This document shows positions 18,714 to 27,112 of a stretch of DNA of 64,000 nt, one piece after another. The DNA is taken from positions 275,307-339,306 of the forward strand of contig NZ_KI632512.1 in assembly GCF_000504305.1 (NCBI RefSeq), written 5' to 3'. The position numbers and the translations under genes are program-made. The notes beneath the pieces are model-generated. The model saw only the letters and a program-made list of their open reading frames with translations, searched no databases and was not told where the DNA came from. The first letter of the stretch is position 1. The number at the start of each line of letters is the position of its first letter. This DNA comes from Nitratidesulfovibrio termitidis HI1 (GTDB taxonomy: Bacteria; Desulfobacterota; Desulfovibrionia; Desulfovibrionales; Desulfovibrionaceae).

Positions 18714-18780
18714 GCGTCAGACCGCGTCAGACCGCGTCAGACCGCGTCAGACCGCGCCAGACCGCGTCAGACCGCGTCAG
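18714..18780. repeat. 10-bp tandem repeat between the Hpt and ferredoxin genes
   Basis: Six exact-length copies of ACCGCGTCAG (one with a single change) at 18721-18780 are preceded by a partial copy at 18714. The unit is not a multiple of three and the tract is intergenic, between the 3' ends of two convergent genes. Confidence 0.95.
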
Positions 18781-18814
18781 GCCAGCAGGCCGTAACAGGC
18801 CGCTCCGGATTGCG

Positions 18815-19078
18815 TCAGGCCGTGTCCCCGTCTTCGAAGCAGCCTTCCGGGCAGAAGGCCATCAGTTCGGTCAGCACCCCGTCCGGGGCCATGTCGCTGA
18901 CCAGGAATGGCCGTTCATCCCCTTCGCGCCACCCGACAATGTCGGGGGCCAGTTCCGTGCACGCCCCGCATCCGCTGCAATCGCCCGGCGAAAGCAGCAC
19001 TTCCCTGAAGCCGCGCGGGGTGGTGGGCGTATCCTGCTGCACCTGCGATGCCGCCGTTGAATCCTGACGATTGGTCAT
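18815..19078 (-). CDS. Single-cluster [4Fe-4S] ferredoxin
   Basis: 87 residues from the Met of MTNRQDS, which has GGGAGG five bases upstream. The upstream Met in the same frame lacks a ribosome site. The cluster ligands are CSGCGAC and a later CPEGC, that is CX2CX2C plus a distant Cys-Pro. This matches the single [4Fe-4S] ferredoxins of sulfate reducers, which serve as low-potential electron carriers. The protein has a Gln/Ser/Thr-rich N-terminal extension of about 25 residues and an acidic C-terminus. The neighbouring peroxiredoxin gene is on the same strand but is separated by a terminator. Confidence 0.88.
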   Translation of the reverse strand: MTNRQDSTAASQVQQDTPTTPRGFREVLLSPGDCSGCGACTELAPDIVGWREGDERPFLVSDMAPDGVLTELMAFCPEGCFEDGDTA

Positions 19079-19196
19079 CTGGCCTCCCGGGCGCGCCCGC
19101 GCGCCCAATCTTCAACTATGACCTGCGCAGGGACCAGGCAAGGTGCCCCGCGCGGTCATGCAATCTGAAAATACCCGCTACGTGCGGTGAACGAGA

Positions 19197-19224
19197 AAGG
19201 GGCACGACAAACGTCGTGCCCCTT
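19197..19224 (-). terminator. Terminator downstream of the peroxiredoxin gene
   Basis: A perfect 12-bp stem (19197-19208 with 19213-19224) has a 4-base loop. Read on the minus strand it is followed by TCTCG. It sits about 80 bases after the peroxiredoxin stop and separates it from the ferredoxin gene. Confidence 0.75.
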
Positions 19225-19303
19225 CGCATGCATGGGCGGCAGATCGGGGTCCTGCGTGCGGGCCGGTGTTGCATGGGCGGCCGCACGTACGCCGTCCGGC
19301 GAA

Positions 19304-19930
19304 CTAGGGAATGAGATCCTCGTACACCTTGCCCACCAGTTTTTCGGAGGGGGTCAGGGTGCGGGCGCCGGGTTCCCAGCGGGCGGGGCAGGCTTCCGCC
19401 GGGTGGTCGCGCAGGTGCTTGTTGGCCTGCATCTTGCGCACCAGTTCGGCGGCGTTGCGGCCCACGTTGTAGAAGTTCACCTCGGAACCCACCAGCGTGC
19501 CTTCGGGGTTGATGATGAACGTGCCGCGCAGGGCGGTGCCCGCGCCTTCATCGTACACGCCGAAGTAACGCGACACCGCGCCAGTGGGGTCGGCGGCCAT
19601 CTGGAAGCGCACGTTTTCGAGCAGGCGTTCGGAATTGCGCCAGGCAAGGTGGGCGAATTTGGTGTCGGTGGATACCGAGATGACTTCCACGCCCATGTCC
19701 TTCAGCGCCGCGTGGCGTTCCGCAAGGTCCGCCAGTTCGGTGGGGCACACGAAGGTGAAGTCGGCGGGGTAGAACACCAGCACGGTCCACTTGCGGTCCT
19801 GCTGCAGCTTTTCGAGCGAAATCTGTCCGAAGGAACCTTCGGTGGGGTCGTAGGTTTCCAGGGTGAAGGGCTTGACCGGGCGGCCAACGGTGGCAAGGGC
19901 GGGGTATTCCTGTTGGGTGGGGCAGCTCAT
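19304..19930 (-). CDS. ahpC: Typical 2-Cys peroxiredoxin (AhpC/Prx)
   Basis: 208 residues. The peroxidatic Cys lies in FTFVCPTE and the resolving Cys in EACPARW, with the conserved Arg in GTFIINPEG-flanked strands. It reduces hydrogen peroxide and organic peroxides in the cytoplasm. No ahpF-type reductase gene is adjacent, so electrons must come from elsewhere (thioredoxin or a rubredoxin system are possible). AAAGGAG is nine bases before the ATG. A palindromic AT-rich element 32-50 bases upstream of the start is a good candidate for peroxide-responsive control. Confidence 0.95.
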   Translation of the reverse strand: MSCPTQQEYPALATVGRPVKPFTLETYDPTEGSFGQISLEKLQQDRKWTVLVFYPADFTFVCPTELADLAERHAALKDMGVEVISVSTDTKFAHLAWRNSERLLENVRFQMAADPTGAVSRYFGVYDEGAGTALRGTFIINPEGTLVGSEVNFYNVGRNAAELVRKMQANKHLRDHPAEACPARWEPGARTLTPSEKLVGKVYEDLIP

Positions 19931-19961
19931 GTTCGGTGACTCCTTTGAAAGAGTTGTTAGT

Positions 19962-19980
19962 AATGATTTCTGGTATCATT
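19962..19980. promoter_or_regulatory. Palindromic operator candidate upstream of the peroxiredoxin gene
   Basis: AATGAT (19962-19967) and ATCATT (19975-19980) are perfect inverted arms with a 7-base spacer in an otherwise AT-rich promoter region. Fur/PerR-family boxes have this general form. PerR control of ahpC is established in other bacteria, so PerR is the natural candidate. The match to a specific consensus was not tested. Confidence 0.55.
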
Positions 19981-20263
19981 TATGACACTGGCAGCCTCAT
20001 GCGTCAAGAGGGAAGAAGAAAAAAGAAGGCGAAAGTTGCGGCGTACCCGTGAACCGTGCGGCGCGGCCAAGAAATTCATGGCTGCGGCGCATACGGCAGG
20101 GAATCTTGCTAGACGGCATGCGGACTGTCGCATGCCGACCACGCATGCCGTCACGGATGCGCCAGACATTGGCACATGACGTGGGCAGGGTGAGGTGGGT
20201 GCGGCGGGCGAGGCGGGTGCGGTGGGTGCCGTGCGGGCAAGGGGGCTGGACCCCGTAACGCAA
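19981..20263. other. Intergenic segment upstream of the peroxiredoxin gene; nothing firm
   Basis: This is the remainder of the 391-base gap 19931-20321. It begins purine-rich and AT-rich and becomes GC-rich with an imperfect GGTGGGTGCGG-type repetition at about 20187-20235. No gene or clear promoter was recognised. Confidence 0.4.
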
Positions 20264-20296
20264 CACGCCGCACGAAAGCGGGTTCCGTGCGGCGTG
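20264..20296 (-). terminator. Terminator-like hairpin after the secreted Lys/Ala-rich protein gene
   Basis: A perfect 11-bp GC-rich stem (20264-20274 with 20286-20296) has an 11-base loop, 26 bases beyond the stop codon of the minus-strand gene. There is no strong T tract. Confidence 0.55.
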
Positions 20297-20321
20297 CGAC
20301 AGGCTGTGCGGGCGTGGAGCG

Positions 20322-20963
20322 CTAGTCTATCCACTTGCCCTTGTCGTAGCGGATGATTTCGGTAACGCGGCGGGCCTTGACCACGGAGAAGTTGCCGGTG
20401 AGGGCTGCTTCCTTGGTGGCGGCGCGGCTTTCGTATTCCTGTTCGTGGTAGACGATCAGTCCCACGTACCTGGCGCCGGGGCCCTGGGCGTCATGCACGT
20501 CGGTGGAGAGCGAGTCGGGGTCCACGGCCATGTAGCGGGCCACGAATTCGTTGCCGTTCTGCACCACATCCTTGCGGCTCTGGCAGGGCCGCAGGCTTTC
20601 GTTCATGTGGCGCAGCTTGGCGCGGGCCAGGGTGTCGAGCTTGTTGTGCACGTCCTCGATGGTTTCGCCCACCGGCTTCTTGGCGGGGGTCACCTTGGCC
20701 ACCTGCGTGCCGGGGGCGGCCTTGGCGGATTTCGCGGGCTGGGTGGACTTTTGCGGTGCGGCCTTGGCGCTCTTGTCCGGTGATTTAGCAGGGGACTTTG
20801 CGGAAGCCTTTTCCGGGGTCTTCTTGGCCTGCTGGGTCGGCGGTACGGCAGTGGCATCCGCCGCTCCTGCCGGAGAAACGCAGACAGCCCCGCTCAGGAG
20901 CAGGGCCAGGGTAACGGGCAGCGTCAGGGCCTTTGCGGCCAATGCGATGCGGCCTTGCTTCAT
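20322..20963 (-). CDS. Secreted protein with Lys/Ala/Pro/Ser-rich linker, function unknown
   Basis: 213 residues. A signal peptide (LTLPVTLALLLSGAVCVSPAGA) is followed by a basic low-complexity linker of about 60 residues (repeats of the KSPAKSPDKSAKAAP type). A C-terminal domain of about 115 residues begins near VGETIEDVHNKL. That domain has no family I recognise. It contains an isolated Cys (LRPCQSRKDV) and the segment ARYVGLIVYHEQEYESRAATKEAALTG. GGAG lies nine bases before the ATG. It is directly downstream of a VWA-OmpA gene on the same strand with a 66-base gap, so the two may be co-transcribed. A basic linker next to a peptidoglycan-binding partner suggests a wall- or envelope-associated role, which is inference. 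Confidence 0.75.
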   Translation of the reverse strand: MKQGRIALAAKALTLPVTLALLLSGAVCVSPAGAADATAVPPTQQAKKTPEKASAKSPAKSPDKSAKAAPQKSTQPAKSAKAAPGTQVAKVTPAKKPVGETIEDVHNKLDTLARAKLRHMNESLRPCQSRKDVVQNGNEFVARYMAVDPDSLSTDVHDAQGPGARYVGLIVYHEQEYESRAATKEAALTGNFSVVKARRVTEIIRYDKGKWID

Positions 20964-21029
20964 CGACGTCGTCTCCGTTTGCGGAAAGGCCCGGCGGGTT
21001 TCCCCACCGGGCCTTCAAGGTCCGTTGTG

Positions 21030-22064
21030 CTACTTGATGAAGGAGAGTTCAACCCGGCGGTTCAACTTGCGGGTCTCTTCGGTGCTGTTGTCGTACTTGG
21101 GCATGGATTCGCCGTAGCCCTTGGTGATCAGGCGCGAGGACTCGACGCCCTGCTTGACCAGGAAGTCCTTGACCGACTTGGCGCGGGCTTCGGACAGCTT
21201 CTGGTTGTATTCGTCGGTGCCGAGGCTGCAGGTATGACCGGCAACTTCAACCGAGCCCTTCTTGGACTTCAGGATGGCGGCGGTTTCCACCAGAATGCTG
21301 GTGGCGGTGGCGTCCAGCTTGGCCGAGTTCAGGGCAAACTGGATGCTGCGCAGCACGATCACTTCGTCCATGGGGGCGACAGCGGCGGCGGGAGCGGCCT
21401 TTTCTTCGTAGAAGACGTCGCGCACGAACTTGTCGAGGGCGGCTTCGTTGGCCAGCAGTTCGGGGCCCTTGGCGGTGACGGCGCAGCCGTTCAGCTTGGC
21501 GATGGCGTCAAGGGTGGCCTGACCGGCGGGCTTGTCGGCCATGGAAATGACGTGCAGGCACAGGCCGGGGTTGGTGGAGAGCAGCAGCTTGGCTTCGGCC
21601 ACGGGGTCGGAACCCAGGTTGGATTCGCCGTCGCTGACCATGATCATGGCGGCCTTGCGCTTCATGGCCTTGGCATAGGTGGCCTTCTGCAGGCCGGTGC
21701 CCATGGGGGTCATGCGGGCAAAGGTGTCTTCGTTTTCGTTCAGCTTCTTGATGGCCTTTTCATAGGACGCCTTGTCCCACGCGGCCACGGGCTGGATTTC
21801 GGTCGAAGGGGCAAAGGTGTGCAGGCCGCCTTCGTAGCCCAGCGCCGGGATCTTGGCGTTGATGGCCGAGAGCAGCTTCTTGGTCATTTCCATCTTGCCC
21901 TTGCCCGTCTTCTCATGGGACATCATCATGGACCCGGAATAGTCCACGAAGAAGTCGAAGCTGGCGATCTTGGGCACAAGGGTGGATTGACCGGCGGCGA
22001 AGGCCGGGGCAGCGCAGACAAGCATCAGCGCCGCGACCAGAGTCAGGATTTTCGAAAATTTCAT
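21030..22064 (-). CDS. VWA domain-OmpA domain fusion, cell-envelope protein
   Basis: 344 residues from MKFSKILTLVAAL, with GGAGG six bases upstream. The signal peptide is cleaved near AFA-AG. Residues about 35-210 are a von Willebrand A domain with a metal-site DYSGS motif and SDGESNLG. Residues about 235-344 are an OmpA C-terminal domain (VEVAGHTCSLGTDEYNQKLSEARAKSVKDFLV, then NRRVELSF), which in this family binds peptidoglycan. The protein would be periplasmic or outer-membrane linked. The AT-rich segment 22065-22200 upstream probably holds its promoter, but no -35/-10 pair with standard spacing is convincing. Confidence 0.88.
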   Translation of the reverse strand: MKFSKILTLVAALMLVCAAPAFAAGQSTLVPKIASFDFFVDYSGSMMMSHEKTGKGKMEMTKKLLSAINAKIPALGYEGGLHTFAPSTEIQPVAAWDKASYEKAIKKLNENEDTFARMTPMGTGLQKATYAKAMKRKAAMIMVSDGESNLGSDPVAEAKLLLSTNPGLCLHVISMADKPAGQATLDAIAKLNGCAVTAKGPELLANEAALDKFVRDVFYEEKAAPAAAVAPMDEVIVLRSIQFALNSAKLDATATSILVETAAILKSKKGSVEVAGHTCSLGTDEYNQKLSEARAKSVKDFLVKQGVESSRLITKGYGESMPKYDNSTEETRKLNRRVELSFIK

Positions 22065-22220
22065 GGGAGCCTCCAAAGAATAGCTGATGTTGACGCAGGG
22101 AAAAAACTCCAGCCCGGAATTATCTTCATATTGTGCAAGTTACCGTCAAAGCATGGTCGTGACAAGACCCTTCTGCGTTTTAGGGCACAATCTTTCCGAT
22201 TTTTTACGGGCCGCATGCCG

Positions 22221-23642
22221 TCATGCAGGCTCTTGCGGAGCCTCCATGGCGGCTTCCAGCGCTTCATCCAGCGTCGGGTGGGCGAAAATGACAGAACCCG
22301 CGTCATGCGCTGTCCAGCCAGGCGCCGTGCCGCTCCCTCCCGCAAGCACGGCAGCCAGCGTCACCAGATGCGAAACCCCGTGGCCCACGGCGGTCACGCC
22401 TCGGATGCGCCCGTCAACCCAGACTATCTTGATGAAACCTTGCGTCGTTCCATACGCCTGGGCAATGGGATTGGCAATGAGCATAGAGCGCGAAACACGG
22501 GGGGAAAATCCCGTATTTTTCAGATCTTCCGCAGTAGGGCCAACCCGCATGGCCTCCAGATGGCCGTAGATGCACGCGGGCATCACGCCTGCGTCGTAGG
22601 GCGCCGGGGCGTCGCTGCAGGCATGGCGCACGGCGTAGCGGCCCTGATGGTCTGCCGCGTGGGCCAGCAGGGTGCGGCCGTTCACGTCGCCGATGGCGTA
22701 CACGTGCGGGGCCGCACGCAGCCACTCGTCGGTCTGCACCCAGCCGGGGCCGCGCAGGGTTGCGCCCAGCGCCTCCAGCCCGATACCGGCGGACGCGGGG
22801 CGGCGCCCCACGGCCAGCAACGCCTTGCTGGCGGTCAGTTCCTCGCCATCGTCAAAGCGCAGCACGGCGTTACCGTCCACGGTCGCCAGCGAGGCCACCT
22901 TGCGCCCGGTGTGGATGGTCCACCCTTCGCGGGCGTAGACCTTGCGCAGGGTGTCGCCCACTTCGGCATCCTCGGTGGGGGCCAGGCGGCTCATGCCTTC
23001 CACGATGGTGATGCGCGTGCCGAGGCGAGAGAAGAAGTCGGCCATTTCTAGGCCGATGGCTCCGCCGCCCACCACGATCAGGCTTTCCGGGGCCTCGGTC
23101 ACGTCGAGCAGCGCGGTGGAATCGAGCACCGCCGCGCCGTCGGCGGCAAGGCCGGGAAAGCTGGCCGGGGTGGAGCCGGTGGCCACGATCAGGGTCCCCC
23201 AGCCAAGCCGGGTTTCCTGCTCCGTGCCGTCGGCCTGCACGGCGGTGACGGCCAGTTCGCCGTCACCATCGCCCTGCCGTCCGCTGGTCACCCGGCCCTC
23301 GCCCGCGTACACGGCGATGCCCGCCGCCTTCAGGCGCTTTTCCAGCGCCTGGCGGGTGCCCTTGACGTACCTGTCCTTGCGCTGTTGCAGGCCGGGCAGA
23401 TCGAAGGCGATGTGCCCTTCGGCGCCCTTCAGCTTCTTTTGCGCTTCCAGCAGCGGCAGGGCGGCGGTGGCCCCCAGCAGCAGCTTGGTGGGGATGCACC
23501 CCCGGTTCAGGCAGGTGCCGCCCAGGCCGTCACGGTCCACCAGCGCCACGGAAAGCCCGCGCGCCGCCGCATCGAAGGCGGCCCGACTTCCGCCGGGCCC
23601 TCCTCCGAGTATGATCATGTCGTAGCGGGTGCTAGGCGTCAT
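22221..23642 (-). CDS. lpd: Dihydrolipoyl dehydrogenase
   Basis: 473 residues. FAD-binding GGGPGGSRAAFDAA is at the N-terminus, the redox-active disulfide is in GGTCLNRGCIPTK, the NAD-binding motif is VVGGGAIGLEMADFFSRLG, and the C-terminal active-site His is in IFAHPTLDEAL. It reoxidises lipoyl groups. Position after gcvPB makes the glycine cleavage H-protein the likely substrate (the L-protein). Its start overlaps the gcvPB stop by 11 bases, which implies translational coupling and may explain the weak ribosome site. Confidence 0.95.
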   Translation of the reverse strand: MTPSTRYDMIILGGGPGGSRAAFDAAARGLSVALVDRDGLGGTCLNRGCIPTKLLLGATAALPLLEAQKKLKGAEGHIAFDLPGLQQRKDRYVKGTRQALEKRLKAAGIAVYAGEGRVTSGRQGDGDGELAVTAVQADGTEQETRLGWGTLIVATGSTPASFPGLAADGAAVLDSTALLDVTEAPESLIVVGGGAIGLEMADFFSRLGTRITIVEGMSRLAPTEDAEVGDTLRKVYAREGWTIHTGRKVASLATVDGNAVLRFDDGEELTASKALLAVGRRPASAGIGLEALGATLRGPGWVQTDEWLRAAPHVYAIGDVNGRTLLAHAADHQGRYAVRHACSDAPAPYDAGVMPACIYGHLEAMRVGPTAEDLKNTGFSPRVSRSMLIANPIAQAYGTTQGFIKIVWVDGRIRGVTAVGHGVSHLVTLAAVLAGGSGTAPGWTAHDAGSVIFAHPTLDEALEAAMEAPQEPA

Positions 23643-25077
23643 CCGTCAGCACCATGTTGCGGGCCGCCGCCGTCTCGTCCAGCCTGCGCACCGGCGTGGT
23701 CACCGGGGCCGCGTGCAGGGCGTCGGGGTTTTGCGCCGCCGATTCCAGAATGGCGATGAGGTCGTCCGCGAATTCGTCGAGCGTCTGCCTGCTCTCGGTT
23801 TCCGTGGGCTCGAACATCATGCATTCCTTGACGATGAGCGGGAAGTAGATGGTGGGGGCGTGGTAGCCCTTGTCCAGCAGGGCCTTGGCCACGTCCAGCG
23901 CGCGGATGCCGCATTCGGCGTGGTTGCAGGCGGACGCCACGAACTCGTGCATGCAGATGCGGTCGTGGGGGATTTCCAGCACCTTTTCCAGCCGCTTGCG
24001 CAGGTAGTTGGCGTTGAGCACCGCGTATTCGGACACGCGTTCCAGCCCTTCGCCGCCCAGGCGCAGGATGTAGGCATAGGCCTTCAGCAGCACGCCGAAG
24101 TTGCCGTAGAACGGCGCCATGAAGCCGATGGACTTCGGATGGTCGTAGTTCAGGTAGTAGCGGCCATCGTGCAGCTTTTCCACACGCGAGATGGGCAGGT
24201 ACGGCACCAGCCGTTCGCTGACGCCCACCGGACCGGCACCGGGGCCGCCGCCGCCGTGCGGGGTGGCGAAGGTCTTGTGCAGGTTAAGGTGCACCACGTC
24301 AAAGCCCACGTCGCCCACGCGCATCTTGCCGAGGATGGCGTTAAGGTTCGCGCCGTCGTAGTAGAGCAGGGCGTCCACTGCGCGCAGCTTTTCGACAATG
24401 CGCGGCAGGTGGCTTTCGAACAGCCCCAGGGTGTTGGGGCAGGTCATCATCAGGGCGGCCACGTCGTCGGTCAGGGCGGCTTCCAGCGCGTCCGGATCGA
24501 CCATGCCGTCCTTGGATTCGATGTTCACCACCTCGTACCCGGCCAGTGCGGCGGATGCGGGGTTGGTGCCGTGGGCGGAATCCGGGCAGATGACCTTGGT
24601 CTTATGGTTGCCCTTGTCCTTGTGGTAGGCGGCGATGAGCATGGCGCCGGTAAGCTCGCCGTGCGCGCCCGCCATGGGGTGCAGGGTGAAGGCGCGCATG
24701 CCGGTGATTTCGCACAGCAGGCGCTCGGTCTCCCACATCACCTCAAGGGCGCCCTGGGTGTACTGGCCCGCGCCCTTCAACTGGGCCATCAGCGGGTGCA
24801 ACCGGGTAAAGCCGGGCAGGGCGGCCACCTGTTCGGTGAATTTGGGGTTGTACTTCATGGTGCACGAGCCGAGGGGGTAGAAATTGGAATCCACCCCGAA
24901 GTTCAGGCGCGACAGCCGCGTGAAGTGGCGCACCACGTCCAGTTCGCCCAGTTCGGGCAGGGCGGGGCGGGTGGCGCGCAGCAGGTTTGCGGGCAGCATG
25001 TCCGCCGCGTGCTTCTTCGGTTCTGCGGGCAGGCAGGCGGTGCGGCCGGGGACGGATGCGGCGAAGGCGGTCTTCAC
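23632..25077 (-). CDS. gcvPB: Glycine dehydrogenase (decarboxylating) subunit 2
   Basis: 481 residues. This is the pyridoxal-phosphate half of the split P-protein. The Schiff-base Lys is in LNLHKTFATPHGGGGPG. With GcvPA it decarboxylates glycine and passes the aminomethyl group to lipoyl-GcvH. The start is GTG at 25077, which overlaps the gcvPA stop (GTGA), and GGGAGG lies seven bases upstream. The gene is the third of four in the order gcvH-gcvPA-gcvPB-lpd. Confidence 0.96.
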   Translation of the reverse strand: MKTAFAASVPGRTACLPAEPKKHAADMLPANLLRATRPALPELGELDVVRHFTRLSRLNFGVDSNFYPLGSCTMKYNPKFTEQVAALPGFTRLHPLMAQLKGAGQYTQGALEVMWETERLLCEITGMRAFTLHPMAGAHGELTGAMLIAAYHKDKGNHKTKVICPDSAHGTNPASAALAGYEVVNIESKDGMVDPDALEAALTDDVAALMMTCPNTLGLFESHLPRIVEKLRAVDALLYYDGANLNAILGKMRVGDVGFDVVHLNLHKTFATPHGGGGPGAGPVGVSERLVPYLPISRVEKLHDGRYYLNYDHPKSIGFMAPFYGNFGVLLKAYAYILRLGGEGLERVSEYAVLNANYLRKRLEKVLEIPHDRICMHEFVASACNHAECGIRALDVAKALLDKGYHAPTIYFPLIVKECMMFEPTETESRQTLDEFADDLIAILESAAQNPDALHAAPVTTPVRRLDETAAARNMVLTDDA

Positions 25078-26405
25078 AGGATACCTCCCAGCATTTCGGC
25101 CAGAATGCCGACCTGTTCGAAGCTGTTCTTTTCAGTGCAGGCCACCAGCAGCACGTCGTCCATGCCTGCGTAGTAGCGCCCCACGGGAAAGCCGGGCACG
25201 TAGCCGCGCGCGGTAAGCCTGTCCACCGCCTCGAAGGCGGGAATGGGCAGCCGCACAGCGAATTCGTTGCCGTAGGGGGCGGTGTTCAGCGGGCGCACCC
25301 CGGCGATGGCGGTAAGCCGTTCCATGGCGTAGCGGGCGCGCTCCATGGAAAGTTCCGCCGTGCGGGTCAGGCCTTCCGGTCCCAGCAGGCACAGGTGCAC
25401 CAGCGTGCGCAGGGCGCACAGGGCCTGGTTGGAGCAGATGTTGGACGTGGCTTTGGCGCGGCGGATGTGCTGTTCGCGCGCCTGCAGCGTCAGCACGTAG
25501 CCGGTGCGGCCTTCGGTGTCGTTGGTGCGGCCCACGATGCGGCCCGGCATCTGGCGTACCATGTCCTTGGTGCAGGTCATGACGCCAAGGTACGGCCCGC
25601 CGAAGCTCAGCGGCTGGCCCAGCGACTGGCCTTCTGCCACGGCGATGTCCGCGCCCATTTCGCCGGGCGTTTTCAGCACCGACTGCATGACCGGGTACAC
25701 CGAAATGACCGACGCGGCCTTCTGGCTTCTGGCATGCGCGAACAGGTCGGTGAAGTCTTCCACCACCCCGAAGAAGTTGGGGTTCTGCACCACCACGGCG
25801 GCGCAGCCGGTATCCACGGCAGCCTTCAGGGCGGCCATGTCCGACGTGCCGTCCACCTGCGGCACGGTGACCAGATCGAGCGAGAGGTTGGACGTGTACG
25901 AGGCCAGCATGGTGCGCCAGATGGGGCTGACGGCCTCGTCGATGACCAGCTTGCGGCGCTTGGTGGCGCGCACGGCCATCATCATGGCTTCGAAGATGGC
26001 CGAACCGCCATCATACACGGACGCATTGGCGCAATCCATGTCCAGCAGGCGGCACACCGCCGTCTGGTATTCAAAGATGGCCTGCAGGGTGCCCTGCGAT
26101 GCTTCCGGCTGGTAGGGGGTGTAGGCGGTGTAGAATTCACCGCGCGAAACCAGCGCATCGACGGCAGCGGGGATGTGGTGGTTGTAGAAACCGCCGCCCA
26201 GAAAGCTGACCACGTCGGTGCGGTTGCGGGCGGCCATTTCTTCCATCTTGGCCATCACCTGCATTTCGCTCAGGCCCTGGGGCAGCTCGAAGCTGCGCGA
26301 GCGCATCTCTGCCGGAATATCGACGAAAAGGTCCTCGATGCTCTGCACGCCGATGACGGAGAGCATTTCCCGGACCTCCTCTGGGGAGTGCGGGATGAAC
26401 GGCAT
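25074..26405 (-). CDS. gcvPA: Glycine dehydrogenase (decarboxylating) subunit 1
   Basis: 443 residues. This is the N-terminal-half homologue of the P-protein, in the two-subunit form used by many anaerobes and Gram-positives. The beginning MPFIPHSPEEVREMLSVIG and the segments GGGFYNHHIPAAVDAL and YTPYQPEASQGTLQAIFEYQT are characteristic. It pairs with GcvPB as a heterotetramer. Sixteen bases separate it from gcvH and it overlaps gcvPB by four. Confidence 0.96.
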   Translation of the reverse strand: MPFIPHSPEEVREMLSVIGVQSIEDLFVDIPAEMRSRSFELPQGLSEMQVMAKMEEMAARNRTDVVSFLGGGFYNHHIPAAVDALVSRGEFYTAYTPYQPEASQGTLQAIFEYQTAVCRLLDMDCANASVYDGGSAIFEAMMMAVRATKRRKLVIDEAVSPIWRTMLASYTSNLSLDLVTVPQVDGTSDMAALKAAVDTGCAAVVVQNPNFFGVVEDFTDLFAHARSQKAASVISVYPVMQSVLKTPGEMGADIAVAEGQSLGQPLSFGGPYLGVMTCTKDMVRQMPGRIVGRTNDTEGRTGYVLTLQAREQHIRRAKATSNICSNQALCALRTLVHLCLLGPEGLTRTAELSMERARYAMERLTAIAGVRPLNTAPYGNEFAVRLPIPAFEAVDRLTARGYVPGFPVGRYYAGMDDVLLVACTEKNSFEQVGILAEMLGGIL

Positions 26406-26421
26406 GGGTTGCTCCTTGCCG

Positions 26422-26805
26422 CTAGTGGGCTTCGCGCGCGACGACGGCTTCGTAGTCGGCGGCGGAAAGCAGGCCTTCGGGCTTGCCGTCCAGCTTCACG
26501 CGCACCATCCAGCCGTCGGTGTAGGGCAGCTGGTTCACCAGTTCCGGCGCGCCGGAAAGGGCGTCGTTGACGGCGCTGACGGTGCCGGCAAGGGGCGAGT
26601 ACAGTTCGCTGGCGGCCTTCACCGATTCCACCGAACCCATTTCCTGGCCGGTGGCCAGGGTGTCGCCCACGGCGGGCAGGTCGACGAAGGTCAGGTCGCC
26701 CAGTTGTTCCTGGGCAAACTGGGTGATGCCGATGACGGCCTCGTCACCTTCGATGCGCACCCATTCGTGGGTATCGGTGTAGAGCAGGTCGGCGGGAATG
26801 GACAT
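26422..26805 (-). CDS. gcvH: Glycine cleavage system H protein
   Basis: 127 residues, normal length. The lipoylated Lys is in [14 protein letters not shown]. It carries the aminomethyl group between P, T and L proteins. The ATG has AGGAGG six bases upstream. It is the first gene of the gcvH-gcvPA-gcvPB-lpd operon. No gcvT gene follows or precedes, so the T protein must be encoded elsewhere or be absent. Confidence 0.97.
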   Translation of the reverse strand: MSIPADLLYTDTHEWVRIEGDEAVIGITQFAQEQLGDLTFVDLPAVGDTLATGQEMGSVESVKAASELYSPLAGTVSAVNDALSGAPELVNQLPYTDGWMVRVKLDGKPEGLLSAADYEAVVAREAH

Positions 26806-27112
26806 GTGTTGCCTCCTGGAAGGGGTCGGCCTGTGGTGGGGGCCAGTGGGGGGTGAGTGGAATGCGCGGCGCGGGCGCGGCGGTCACGGCCCGGCTGCGG
26901 TGTGTGGCGCTGTTGCGAACGATGCGGGGCGCGGTCTGCCCCGGTGCAGGCGGGCGGCGCGGCCCTTGCTGCGGTGGTACGCAATGAAAGGATACGCCGG
27001 ACAGGCCAGACCGTGGCCGGGAACGCGGATAGCGCGCCGGTGCACCGGTAATAGCCGGACACGGCGCGACCCGCAAGTGCCGCGACACATTGAAAAGGGG
27101 GGAGAGGCGCGC
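26806..27112. other. 307-base gap upstream of gcvH; no riboswitch or promoter recognised
   Basis: The segment is GC-rich with no convincing -35/-10 pair on the minus strand. I looked for the paired-aptamer features of a glycine riboswitch and did not find them. The promoter of the gcv operon should lie here. Confidence 0.4.

Noticed and set aside
18714-18780. Possible CRISPR array
   Set aside because: The repeats are head-to-tail 10-bp units with no spacers, and no cas genes are in the window. The same applies to the other tandem tracts.
22119-22149. Sigma-70 promoter for the VWA-OmpA gene (TTGACG with GATAAT on the minus strand)
   Set aside because: The spacer is 19 bases, and the alternative 17-base spacing gives a poor -10 box.
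26806-27112. Glycine riboswitch before gcvH
   Set aside because: The expected aptamer core and tandem arrangement were not found by eye. A covariance-model search would be needed to change this view.
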